DNA of 64,000 nucleotides, from positions 120,687,722 through 120,751,721 of the forward strand of contig NC_041401.2 of assembly GCF_900747795.2 (NCBI RefSeq), read 5' to 3'. Position 1 is the stretch's first letter. Every line of letters begins with the position of its first letter. A program made the position numbers and the translations under genes. Below the pieces are notes generated by a model, which saw only the letters and a list, made by a program, of their open reading frames with translations, was not told where the DNA came from and searched no databases. This document shows, piece after piece, positions 25,301-36,500 of the stretch. The stretch is from Erpetoichthys calabaricus. Its lineage: Eukaryota; Chordata; Cladistia; Polypteriformes; Polypteridae.

Positions 25301-28300
25301 ATTATTTTAAAATCAAGTAATGCACCCTTCATTCAAAAATCTGTCACTTGTAATATGTGAGCATATTTACTGTACAAAACTTGTCAGTGAACTATGAGGG
25401 CAAAAATAAATAAATAAATAAATAAAATAATCGTTCATTAATCGTAATCGAGTTAAAATGTTCAATTAATCGAGATTTTGATTTTAGGCCAAATCGCCCA
25501 GCCCTAGGAAGTCAAAGACTCAGGCAGATGTGAATACGTATCAATCTGTTCTATCACCTTTCTCGTCTCCCACCACCAACATTAGCATAATTTTCTATCA
25601 GACCAGGATTAACAACACTACTGACACAGGCCCACTGTTCTCCACTTTCAACTCCCTTCTTAGCCGAACCTCCTCCAACCTCTTTTGACTGCTGAAGATT
25701 TTTCTAATTTTTTCCAGGAATGGGTGGCTGCTATAAGCAGTCAGTTCTCATCATCATTGCCAGTCATAATGCTTCCTTCCAAGCATCATCCTATATTCTC
25801 CACATTCTTTACACTCTCTGACAGTGATGTTTCCAATATCCTTCCCAATCACCCCTCTACCAATTGACCATTTCCCCTCAAATCTCCTTAGGCCAGGGGT
25901 GGGCAGATTCAGTCCTGGAGGGTCGCAGTGGCTGCAGGTTTTTGTTCGAAACCAATTGCTTAATAAGAAGCACTTATTGCTCAAGTAACACTTCTGCTTC
26001 ACTTTAGTTGTCTCGCTCGTTAAGATTTTGAACCCTTATTGCTTATTTTGTTTTTTAATTGCTCCTTATTAGCAATAAGATGCAAATGACAAAAGAAACC
26101 AAAAGAAACCAGCATTTCTCCATTTAGCTTGTTTCTATTTACACCTGTGTGTATTTATCATGCAGTATTGGGTTTAATTAAATACTTGTAAGGAAAGTGA
26201 AGAGAAAAAAGTGAAAACTGAGAATAACTTGTCTGCTTTAGACTTCAAATCATTTGGATGATATCCTTAGAAAGGAAAAAAAATCTAGGATATGAGAATG
26301 ACTTGACATGGCAGAGTTAAAGCACTAGCAAGCCATGAAATTAAATAATTGACAAGGATTGGTTTTTAATTAAGCAACTGGGTTGGAACAAAAACCTGCA
26401 ACCACAGAGGCACTCCAGGACTGACTTTGCCCACCCGTGCCTTAGGCTATCTATCCCTCATTCATTTCTGCAACACATCATTAACACCTCACTCGGCTCA
26501 GGTTCCTATCCTACTAAGTTCAATCACACTCTGATAACCAGAGGAGCGTACATTAAGTTCAAATCATTGATATATCATTGACCTGAGTATATATATAAAG
26601 ACACTGTTGAGGTACTATGCTCCTTCTCTCCGACTTGTGTCTGCCAGTGAACAGCATCTGGTGATGCAATCAAGTCTCAATACAAGACTCTTCACATGTA
26701 GCTCCTAGTTGGTGAAACAAGCTGCCCATGTCAATCTAAACTGCTGACTCCCTCAATGTGTTTAAGAAGGAATTGAAAACCTTACTGTTCTGTGAAAATC
26801 TGTAAAATTGTTAATAAATGTTTTTGCTCTGTGGATATCTATCATATTGTTATTTGATACATTTTTGTTATGCTAGCTTTTTAGCTTTTCACTTCTGGTG
26901 GCTGACCTTTGTAAACTGCCCTGCAACACTTGTTTATAACAGTCCCTAGACAAATTTTACTTGATTATGTTGACCTCTTTTGTAAGCTGCTTGGGATAAA
27001 GTTAACAGTTAAGCAAATAAATGTAAGAGCTCCCAGAATATTCATCTGGGAAGTCACAGAAGAACACAGACAAATACGTAAGGAACTGCAGGCCCCTGTC
27101 AGCTCACTTAGTTTCAGCATTAAGGATTCCACCATTAGAAAGACATTGGGCATAAACAGTATTCATGGTATAGTGGCAAGGCGAAAACCATTGCTAAAAA
27201 AAAAAAAAAAAGAACACAAAAGCTCATCTAACATTTGCAAAAAGACATCTTGATTATTTCCAAAACTTTTTGGATAATGATCTGTGGACTGAAAAATCAA
27301 AAGTGAAACTTTACATATACACAGCTTTCCACAGTAAAAACATTATGCCAACAGTCAAGCACGGTGATGGTAGTTTGATGGTATCTAGGATACTTTGCTG
27401 CTTCAGGGTGTGGGCAAGTTGCCATAATTGCATGAAACATAAATTTAGTTCTCTACCAGAACATAGTGAAAGAGAATATCCGGTAATCAGTCCATAACCT
27501 CAATGGCAATTGGGTTGTGCAGTAGAACAATGATCCAAAGCACAAGAGCAAGTCCACCTCTGAAGAGATGAAAAAAATACAAAAGTCAATGCCCTGACTC
27601 AAACTCCATTGAGATGATGTGGCAGGACCTTAAATGGGCAGTTCTAAGTCAAAAACCCTCCAATGTAGCTGCATTAAAACAATTCTATAAACAGAACTGG
27701 GCCAAAATTTCTCAACAGCAATGCAAAAAGACTGATCTACCTGTCACAGAAAGTGTTTGAATGCAGTTGTTGCTGCTAAATGAGGCACAACCAAGTATTA
27801 ATTTTGGGGGGAAATTACTTTTTTACTTGGGTGAACTTTTTTCTTCAATAAATCAAATGGTCATTTAAAAACTGTGTATTGTGTTTACTCAGGTTGGCTT
27901 TTGTACTATACTAAATGTGGAGATCAGAAACAATTAAGCGTTATTGAACAAACAAAAATAGAGGAAATCAGGAAGGGGGCAAAAGCATTTTCATGGTACT
28001 GTATTTCTCACAGCTAATCAACATCCCCATCTGACTGACCAAAAGACCATCAACACATTCAAGTTATCAGTGCTGCAAATATAAGTAAGCATTTATAAAC
28101 TTTGGCTCAAATGTGCCTTACTAGATCTGTAGACTGCCAAAGAAAGCGAGAGAGCTGATAACATTACCCATCTCCTGGAACCTCACGCAGTTTTAGGCCC
28201 AGTACTTGAAGCTGATTGGTGAAGCTCACAAACTCTTCTTCTTCCTCCACTGCACTACCTGGCCTATTCTTCCTCTCTTTGGCCAGGGCTCGCCGTGCTG

Positions 28301-28376
28301 CACGTTCATCTCGTTTCCGTTCTACGTCCGCCTTCTTGTTGGGTCGTCCCTGCTTCACTGTCTGCTTACGCGACAT
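13348..28376 (-). CDS. otud3: OTUD3, OTU-family deubiquitinase
   Basis: This cysteine protease removes ubiquitin chains. Eight coding exons join in frame: 28376-28168, 21521-21373, 21290-21178, 21053-20931, 20851-20699, 20611-20518, 13902-13736 and 13518-13348, giving 392 residues, close to the roughly 398 of the human protein. The catalytic triad is visible: Asp69 and Cys72 in [20 protein letters not shown] and His178 in [10 protein letters not shown]. The OTU domain runs from about residue 60 to 180 and includes [11 protein letters not shown]-like and [20 protein letters not shown] segments. A UBA-like segment [17 protein letters not shown] with five alanines follows (exon 6), then [13 protein letters not shown] and a basic C-terminal coiled tract [20 protein letters not shown] ending in [12 protein letters not shown]. 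The ATG at 28376 gives MSRKQTVK, as in mammals. Intron 1 is mostly nested transposon. The gene is intact. Splice junctions are from signals and phase, not transcripts. Confidence 0.96.
14280..14900 (+). mobile_element. 3' fragment of a non-LTR retrotransposon (CR1/L2-like)
   Basis: A diverged C-terminal reverse-transcriptase tail reads [18 protein letters not shown], followed in other frames by [27 protein letters not shown] and [15 protein letters not shown], and ends with a tract like GATGAATGGCCTGTTCTTGT. This block order is characteristic of the 3' ends of a LINE group common in fishes. It is 5'-truncated and frame-broken, and it lies in the OTUD3 intron between exons 6 and 7. Confidence 0.75.
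14901..19423. other. OTUD3 intron between exons 6 and 7, AT-rich
   Basis: A long AT-rich intronic stretch. A sequence near 15130 starts like a Tc1 terminal repeat (ACAGTGCTGTGAAAAAGTA) but cannot be extended. Two overlapping minus-strand frames at 16648-16935 are unrecognised. No exon fitting the OTUD3 protein is seen, since exons 6 and 7 join in phase. Confidence 0.5.
19424..19816 (+). mobile_element. Non-autonomous Helitron-like element, diverged
   Basis: The left end TCCTACCTTAATAAAATG and internal words such as TTTTATTACTACATGCATTA and AATAGATGGTGCA match the element at 61732-62148 in order. The right end is CTAG followed by T at 19813-19817, as Helitrons require, but no convincing hairpin precedes it and the base before the left TC is not A. 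It is the older of two related copies. Confidence 0.5.
19866..20221 (+). repeat. tRNA-derived SINE, full length
   Basis: It starts with GGCAGCACGGTGGCGCAGTG, containing a pol III box A-like TGGCGCAGTGG, followed by a box B-like GGGTTCGCTTC, a unique body, and a GGATGGATGGATG tail. The perfect 9-base target duplication GCCCATGTG lies at 19857-19865 and 20222-20230. It lies within the OTUD3 intron between exons 6 and 7. Perfect flanks indicate a recent insertion. Confidence 0.93.
23543..25506 (+). mobile_element. hAT transposon with transposase remains
   Basis: The ends are inverted: TAGGGCTGGGCAATTAATCG at the left and the complement of TAGGGCTGGGCGATTTGGCC at the right. GGAAGT flanks both sides, part of an imperfect 8-base duplication. 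It carries a broken ZBED-type transposase gene. It inserted into the L2 LINE. Confidence 0.9.
23705..25083 (+). pseudogene. hAT transposase, broken
   Basis: The frame starts [14 protein letters not shown] and has a BED zinc finger at about residues 27-75 ([19 protein letters not shown] then QHLKHNH). It continues in other frames with [35 protein letters not shown], an ATSDLWS catalytic-region segment and [14 protein letters not shown]. It ends with the hAT dimerisation segment [19 protein letters not shown] then [11 protein letters not shown]. At least two frame changes, a stop near 24313 and an internal deletion between about 24570 and 24690 (loss of the middle of the catalytic and insertion domains) make it non-functional. 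Confidence 0.88.
25894..26439. mobile_element. hAT-type MITE with perfect 8-bp duplication
   Basis: The element begins CAGGGGTGGGCAGATTCAGT and ends CTTTGCCCACCCGTG, with longer inverted similarity (GCAGGTTTTTGTTC against GAACAAAAACCTGC). The flanks are an exact 8-base duplication CCTTAGGC at 25886-25893 and 26440-26447. There is no coding capacity. It inserted into the L2 LINE downstream of the larger hAT element. Confidence 0.93.
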
Positions 28377-28892
28377 TGCACCAGCTCACCAGAAAATAAA
28401 AAGTCACTGCTGGAATCATCGGATAAGAAAATCCTGTTGTGCTTCACTTACACTTCCAGCACACTGTTTACAGCCATTGTCGCCCATATGTCTGAACTGA
28501 TTCACATTCAGTGTTCATGCCCTCCAAAGTTCAACACTGACTGCTTGGAGAAAACATATCATGCCACAAAAATCATCCAAGGAAACTGGTCATGGTTCCA
28601 GAATATCTCAGAATTCAAAATCAGACCAACCACCTAGGCATAAGACACACCCATCAAAAAGTTAAAAACAATGCTTGATCACAAAAATCATACTGTTAAA
28701 GGTTTGGGCACAAGTACAACACATAAGCATATAATAAAGCATTTTCAGCATACAGTCTCCACAGAAACATTTTGTATCTTTGATTTTTAGTTGCAAGTAT
28801 ATGAACATTGAAAGGCATCTTAGTTTAAAAAAATTTAACTTGCAACTGTAATCCATAGTACTTGGGTGTTGTACCCTGTTAGCCATTATGAA

Positions 28893-29049
28893 TGTAGAGA
28901 AAAGCCGAGCAAAATTACACCTTTTATTGGCTAACTAAAAAGATTACAATATGCAAGCTTCAGGGGCCTGAGTTGCCTCGAAAGCTTGCATATTGTAATC
29001 TTTTTAGTTAGCCAATAAAAGGTGTCATTTTACTTGGCTTTTCTCTACA
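28893..29049. mobile_element. Near-perfect palindromic MITE
   Basis: Arms of about 73 bases face each other: TGTAGAGAAAAGCCGAGCAA at the left and the complement reading TTGGCTTTTCTCTACA at the right, with GCTAACTAAAAAGATTACAA in each arm and a short spacer near 28966-28977. It would fold into one long hairpin. It lies upstream of the OTUD3 ATG. Confidence 0.88.
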
Positions 29050-29120
29050 ACTGTAATCCACTTAATGCTTATCAGACATGCTGAAAACTGCTTGTGTGCC
29101 TTGACCTGCTCCCACTAGAA

Positions 29121-29777
29121 CAGTTGTCCTCAAGTTCAGTCCAGGTACCTACTGTGGCTCCAGGTTTGTTCACACCCATTTTGACAATCACTTTACCTCG
29201 CATTGATCTTTTTGTTTAATATATTGTTCATTCTCTTTTTCTGCATTCAGAAAAGCACAGTAGTGTGGGATTTACAGGAAGCTTAGAAATATTTTGTTTT
29301 GACATATCTTTAATTTTTTCCAATTTCCTAATAATTCTCTTTTTTTGGCGCAGTTTTCACCCTAATTATAAAAATGGCCGTTAATGACTAGCGCAGACAC
29401 CTGGACCAATGACACTTGGAGTTAAAGACTGCAGCTACTTAAATATCATACTCACTAGCTTGCTCATTAGTAAATAACAGATTAAATACCCCAGACACCT
29501 AAGTAAGACGAATGAAAATCATGATGACGTTGATGAAAACCTTAAAAGCTAAGGTCAAAAACACCAGATTATCCATATGTAACATACATAATTGGTTTTC
29601 ACAGTTCAAAAAAGTAGCAAAACTGGTCTGATATTTTTTGGATTTATTCTACAACCTAGAAATTGAGAAATAATAGCTTGCTTAATTACGTTGCGAGTCG
29701 AATTAAAAGCTTAAATTGATTGGAACGAAAACATGTAGCCACAGTAGTACCTCGGTACAGAGGATTAGGAACCACTG
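29121..29777. mobile_element. hAT-type MITE with inverted ends
   Basis: The left end CAGTTGTCCTCAAGTTCAGT and the right end GGATTAGGAACCACTG are inverted relatives, extended by CTACTGTGGCTCCAGGTTT against AACATGTAGCCACAGTAG. Flanks CACTAGAA and CACTTAAA agree at six of eight bases. It is the same general type as the element at 25894-26439 and has no coding region. Confidence 0.78.
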
Positions 29778-30004
29778 CACTTAAAAGATGAATAACTACC
29801 TAGTCATCCTTTGCTCCCTCACTTAAAACACACCGGGTTGGCTCGCTTTAATACCACCATCTTTCAGGATTTTGCAGACACGTACAAAACAATTTTCTCA
29901 AAGGCACTAGACAGTGTAGTTTACAGAAAGTTATAAACAGCTTCTCGAGCATACGATATCCAGCGATGAGAAACTATTAATTCGCGGGCACATCAGAAGA
30001 CGCA

Positions 30005-30120
30005 GCCAACTTACCACCACCTTCTATATTCTGCCCAGCCCTCAACCTCACCAGGCTTCCGGGTTAGACGGTGGCCACCGAGGCTCAATAGAATCCTATC
30101 ATCGCGAAGGTCTAAATCTG
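30005..30120 (-). promoter_or_regulatory. Possible OTUD3 promoter and non-coding first exon
   Basis: On the minus strand an ETS-type CCGGAAG (30056-30062) is followed by a strong splice donor GGTG/GTAAGT with the exon ending at 30015. A plausible acceptor, GATTCCAG, lies about 40 bases upstream of the OTUD3 ATG at 28376. This would place the OTUD3 start about 1.7 kb upstream, with the two MITEs at 28893 and 29121 inside the 5' untranslated intron. This is inference from motifs only. Confidence 0.4.
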
Positions 30121-30522
30121 TGCAAGAGGATTTAGCGTGCCTGTGTGTACTGAGAGAGCGTGCCGCCAGCAGTTTGGTGCAGAGATCTTCTTATAATATA
30201 TCGTTAATTAATATTTTCAGGGTATCAGCAAACAGACAACACAATGAAAGATTACAAAACTTTATTTACATCAAGAAAGAACCAAAAATATGTGATTGCT
30301 AGGAAACAAGCATTCTATCTGTCGGAATGCGAAAGTCCATTATAATCCAAGCTTCTTGATGATCGCAACTGTACGTTGGCTCTAGAAGCTAAGGACAAAT
30401 GTGGTCACTTAACTAATAAATAAATGATAAATCACGTAACAGTCAAAGTATGGATAACAGGCTGACAATGTGGCATTACTCTACAGGTTTCCCTGTAAGT
30501 GCTAGTCAACTGTTTAAAAATC

Positions 30523-33500
30523 TCACTTCCCAGCAGAAGGACGAAAGCAGCTGTGGCAGAAAAACTTTTTAACTTGATTTCGCATCTTACTATGTCCAAG
30601 CATGACAACTAGGGGGCTGAACCCAACAAAAATGGTTGCTGAAAACTGTGCAAGCATCAGTAGTATTTCAGCTTGAGATCCTCCATTGTAGTTGTAATAG
30701 GACACAGCCAAAATCTGAGTGCCCCAACAAAGCAGGAAAAGTGTGACAAGCATTACAATTAGTTTGCTGGCATTTCTTTCCGAGTGCATATGTGTAGTAA
30801 GTCCACTCTCTGCCACAGACTGCATGTACTTTTTCAGCACACAGAGTGTTGAAAGGTTGGTGGCTACCATGAGCACAGTGGGTGTGACTTCATGAATAGC
30901 CAAAGATGTTGTGGCAAAGATGATGCCATGTTTCTCTACAGGGAAATCCCAGATGCAGCCCAGCAGGGGCCGTGTATTACAGCTGATGACCATAAGCTCA
31001 GCAGTATTGTTACCTGTGATGTGGGTTGAGTAGAACAAGGCAGGAACAGAGTACAGAAAGTTCAGCACCCACACCACTAAGAGAGAGAGCAAGACCCGGC
31101 GGCGTTCTGCCAACTTCGCCAATGTTCCTGATATCTGAAATTTCCGTCGAATTGTGAGATATTGGTAGAGACTGAGTGTGAAGGTGACCCAGACACCAAC
31201 AGAGCGCCACCACACCCAACAGAACATGAATATTTTGCACCAGCTGTTGGACAGATAGATCTCCACGCCAAAGTCAGAGATGAAGATGGGCACAGTTCGA
31301 AAAATTGATGTGAGCAAATTGGCAAAGGAAAGATTCATCAGGATGATGTCAGACGGTGTGAGATGCTGTTGTGAATGTGCCCCACACACTGAGCCGAATA
31401 CCTGATGAAAGACAGAGACATCAGCAGTTTTATAAAAACCTAATCCTCCAAAGCAAAAAACTAAATAGCATGATATCTAACATGCTTAGTAATTTCATTC
31501 AATCAGACAATTCTTCTTTTTAAATTTTTACCACTGTTTTCATGGGATCAGCCTATTCAAAACGTTGCACATCACTAGCACAAAGTTTTTGTACTTGGAA
31601 AACAAGGAGTAACATAACCTCTTCTCTAAGCAAAGATCCTGGCAATTTCTTCTATGCTCTTTGCTCTTTTGCTCCTTGACAGTGAGTTAAAATGTGAATC
31701 TTCCATGTCAGCATAGTTGAAAACATTTTTTGCCATTTATGAGCCTGATCTTACCTTTCTTTTATGGAGGCAGAAAGTTTTTGTCATTATTTTAGTACCT
31801 TCCAGTTAAATATTGCAGCAACTTACTTGACAATTTTCAGGAGCAAGGATTCACAGGTTACAATTTATTTAAAAAAAAAAGTTTCCATAGTAAATAACAT
31901 TTTAATACAGCGTTCCTGTTAGTGTTTACTGTTGTCCCAGAATGCTACACCTTAAATGGCCAAACTACCCCACTTTCTTGTTTCTTTAAAAGTAATGTCT
32001 TTGAGGTACTGCTGCTTATTTGACTCATTTCTGAAAACTGGGCACTTATCTATACTGTTTATGTGGAAAATACCTTTTGGAGATGAGATTTTAGTAATTC
32101 TGAAGCACTTTAATTGCAATGTAAACATATCACTTTAGTGGCTTCTTCCTTTTCTAATACTGTACTTTAAAAAGTGGTTTTCTCATCTCTCATCCTCTAC
32201 TTTATTTTCCATCTCTTCTGTAGTCTGACCAGCATGTTTTGTTGTATTGCAATATATAAATTCAAATATAACCTGTATTAATTCCTCTTCCAAAAATATT
32301 CTATTTGGATTAACCAGACCTCATAACCAGGATCAGTCTAATTTTGTTTTAATTTTTTAATTTATTTTCAATTCTTCTTAATTCATTTCTTTGCTTTCTT
32401 TTCAGCAACTACTTAATGCTTGAAAAAAACACCATTATAAGTTACACATTTAGATCTCGATGAAATAACAATAAACAAAAAGGCAGTATGACAACCAATT
32501 ATCTTGTGACAATGATGGTTTACAGTGTGTCTTTTATAACAACCAGATCAGTCATTTTATTTCATATGACATACTTAAATAATTAGAGCTGGCACTTCCA
32601 TGTATTTCTTAAGAACGTAAATGTGAGGTCCCATTTCAAAACAATTGTTCAAAAACAGTTACCACATTATTTAATGTGAATTGCTCCAGCCCTTCCAAAT
32701 CTGTAATGATCTATGAAGATTCTTTGCACAATTTTCTGACTTCTTGCAACTCACCAATCATTATCTGGTACAGTTTAGAAGAAAAAAAAAACTTATATGC
32801 ACTATAAGTTAATTAACGCCTAAAATATTTCTTGTATTTTTACATGGCAGATGAAGGTCACAACTTAACACTTGATACTTTATTTACTAGCTGCCTCGTA
32901 GTAGATAACGGCAGTTTGCTTTTTCACATATTTACTTAACCAATTTGTGCTTTTTTTTTGCACAACAGTATACAAAGTTTGGCTGAAGGATAGTTGTGAT
33001 CAGCTACACATTCAAAATGGACCAAATGCACAGGAATCAAACACTTACAGGGTAGCAATAATCCTAGTTACATATTTCTAAATAAATTCATATGTATTTG
33101 AACATTAAATTATTTAACTGCATCTATGAAATATATATAAATTGCTAGAAAACCAATATTGTTAAGATGATGCATATTCATTCGTAAATTGAAATGGGCT
33201 TATTGCCAGCAGGTACAACAATACTACCAATTGTATATTTAAATAATCAAATATACTGTAAACTTACCAACCTTCATTGCAAGTATAGATAGAAAGGTAA
33301 AATCTTGATACCCTCATAATTACATTTGCTGACTGGCAGGCCATTATATGGGAAAACCACAAGCAATATCTCCACCATACTGACAGTAAAAATGAAGTCC
33401 TCTGGGTCTCAGGACTGGTTTTCTCACTGTTTATCCATTACTGGGTGTTAGACATGACTGTGTTTTAATTCCACCTTCAAATCTGCTGACAACATTACTA

Positions 33501-36500
33501 AGCAGGTCCTATTCCTATTCAGCTATGGTTTGAAGACTAGGCAGTTTGGGGCCATGACAGTGCTTCGTTCCTTAACAACTATAAAACAACAAGACTGGAT
33601 GCTGAGAAGGGTTATGGTCATACTGTATTTGCATAAGTGAAGATGCTTTATAGATGTTCAATAGTTTCAGATTTCTAAGCATGCTCCTTACTAGTCAGCT
33701 GACTAGGTTCAGCTTCATAGTGACAATAATCAAAGATTGTGCCATTCTTAAGTTTTGCCCTACTCAGTTAAATAAGAAAATGCAGTATGTCTTCATAAGT
33801 ACAGTATTTAGCAACTTCTATAGGTATGGAGCAGAAAAGTTACTGTCTTCTATTCTGCATTTGCGTCTGTTGTAGTAATTACATAATTTTATTGAGAACA
33901 TTTTTGGAACATGATTTCCAGCAATTAAGAACATTTTTACAAAAAGATGCCTTAAGAAGATAGGCAAGATAATCCAGAATCACACAATCACTCTTAATAC
34001 ACACTTTTTGCCACTGCTGTCTTCTGGCAAGTAGTATAAAACTCAGACTTAAAGCAACAGATTTTTTTTTGTTTGATTTTCTCAAGCCAGAAAACATGTT
34101 ATTTCCATCTACTTATTGTGCACACTTTGTATGGTGTTTTGTACACTGATTGGTTTGCTGATGACTATAATTTATGTCTATTTGGTTAACTGCTTATTTT
34201 TTGTGTCTGTAAAGCTGTAATAAAGCAAGTATTTTGCTGGCATAGGCTCTGGCCTCCATGACCTGAACTCAATAAGTGGGTTAGAAAATAGATGGATGGT
34301 TAAAATTTATGTTATTTTAAATCGAAAGAACATTATGAGATTTGTAATACCTAATGTACCCACAACAATGTCCAATCAAGATGTTAAAGTCAGTAAGGTA
34401 TTACTTTCAACTACACTTCTGGGTGTAACATTCCTTTTACCTACTGTGTTGTGTATAAAGGATTATTTTATAACATTTATGCAAAATTGCTGTTCCCTAT
34501 CTTTCACATATGCCATACTATCATTAAAAGACTTTTTTTAAAAAACAGCTGGCACCTATCCTACAAACTATGTTCATGATTTTAAACATATTTATCTCCA
34601 TTTTCTTAAGATGATTCCTTACAGCTCATACCCAGTTATGGAATAAATCTTTTACCCATTAGTATTATAGCAATAATATGTCAGTAATTACTAATCTTTG
34701 GAAAATAATACATGCATTACATGTAATTCTGTAACAAAAGACTGTGTTCTTTGCTAAATGATATTATAATCAACATTGTTTCAAGGAAATACACTATATA
34801 TATTAAGGAATCATATTCTATGTTCTCAGATGATAAAGGCTTTATTGGCATGAGAACCATGTTAATCTTGTTAGCTATCAAAGATGGGAAAAACAAAGCC
34901 CCCTCCAATAAAACGTGGCATTTACATATTAGAGCAAGTGTCCATACAGAGGTGCTAATTGATTTGATATATACAGTATTTTAGTGGTTCTCTTGTAATT
35001 TATAAATATTGGGAAGTACAATTTTCTAATTTTTTGGTGAATTTCTGTTTCCAGCTTTCCCTGATTAAGGTGACTATACTGTAGATTTTTTGTTCTCTTG
35101 CTGTTGAGTTAGTTTATTAGTGAAAGCATTATTGATCAATCTGTGTTTATCCATCCATCCATCCATCCATTTTCCAACCCGCTGAATCCGAACACAGGGT
35201 CATGGGGGTCTGCTGGAGCCAATCCCAGCAAACACAGGGCACAAGGCAGGAACCAATCCCGGGCAGGGTGCCAACCCACCGCAGAATCTGTGTTTACTTA
35301 GCCTGAATATGAATTGGTTTTCTTTGTTTTTGGTGAGCTGTAATGCCAGTTAATATTTTGGTTGGAGACCAACAGCATTTTGATTTACTATTTTATATTA
35401 TTTCAGATAACCTTTTTGCTTTTTAGTGAGTTTTTGAATCTCTTTCATTTTTGTGTTTTTTTTCTTATGCTGAAAATATAACTTTGCTAGGCTCATGTTG
35501 TTCAACTAGCAGAATTTCAGGACCATGCTCTTGAGCTGGAAGGTCTGTTGAGCTTTGCAATGGAAGTATGTGGGGTCTTCCTGTTGCAGCTGGGCACAAG
35601 TGTTTACAGCTCTCCCCTATTAGTAACTGAGTAATTGTCCCAGTCTAGACCTGTAAGATTCTCTTATTGCTTTCCTGTGCACCTGCTGAGACATTTCACA
35701 AAATTCAAAAGTTTAATTTGTTGGCTTTACACCTTATTCTTCACTGTCAAATATCAATAAAAGAGTCAATACCTCACTATAATACAAAATAATTACCACA
35801 TTGATGCCATTATGAAAAGTAATCTACATATGACTCAGGGGTTTTATTTATTTAAAGGATTTTAATGTATTCAGTAACACCTATGTGTGCTTTACTCTTT
35901 ACTTCATTATCTTTAACACTGATATGACCAAATATTCTCCCATATAGACCATGGAAAGTATATCTGGTTGAGTTTATAAAACATAATTGCACATTATGAA
36001 AGATATAATACTGTATTTGTGAATCAAAGAGAAAATAAATAGAGGGACATATGGGGGTCCACCATGAAATTGATGAGGCTAATATTAAAAGCGAATGTTA
36101 TTGTAAAAATGATTACACATTATTACATTTCATTTCTTCCACTGCTGCAAGCATTCTTGAAAATTGTCATATGTGAGGCCAGCCATTACTTCAGTGATGT
36201 CTCTTTGGATGTTTTCAATCAGTCTCAATAATTTAACAGCAGCAATCGTACAGAAACAAAAACTCATTGTAGAAAATGTGCCAAATGACAGCATACAATG
36301 TAACAAGCAGGAACTCATATAGTTGTAAGACACCCAGATAAAGGAAAGAAATTAAAACAGAGGAAAAAAAATTTTAAAAAGTCCAAATACACAATGATCT
36401 CCTAAGAAACTAGAAGTTTTGGTATACCTTACCGTGAAGATGACTAGGATATTCCCCAGTATTCCAGAAAAGACAAGCACTCCAAACAATGTAGCCTGTA

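Larger units (their letters stand above)
22396..27024 (+). mobile_element. L2-type LINE inserted in Tc1, itself interrupted
   Basis: A non-LTR retrotransposon endonuclease is readable: [11 protein letters not shown], then [18 protein letters not shown], then [14 protein letters not shown] (22655-23080). The text continues after the hAT insertion with [18 protein letters not shown] (25690-25760), then the hAT-type MITE, then a decayed C-terminal stretch and a 3' end with CTTTGTAAACTGCC and GCTTGGGATAAAG. Most of the reverse-transcriptase domain is missing. Boundaries are set by where Tc1 sequence stops and restarts; no clear target duplication is visible, as is usual for this clade. Confidence 0.82.
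21861..28001 (+). mobile_element. Tc1-like transposon split by nested insertions
   Basis: The left part (21861 to about 22395) begins GCCATGAAAAGGTATTTGC and contains sequence matching the helix-turn-helix half of a Tc1 transposase gene (GGTTATAAAGCAATCTC, then TTGGGACTCCAG-like and GAGAGCTATCATC). The right part (about 27025 to 28001) resumes at the next segment and continues through the catalytic half, ending GGGGCAAAAGCATTTTCATGG and a TA. The two ends are inverted repeats of each other (TTTGCTCCCTTCTTGATTTCCTC and its counterpart). The interruption is an L2 LINE. The transposase frame is broken in both parts. The nest occupies about 6.1 kb of the 6.6-kb OTUD3 intron 1. Confidence 0.87.
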
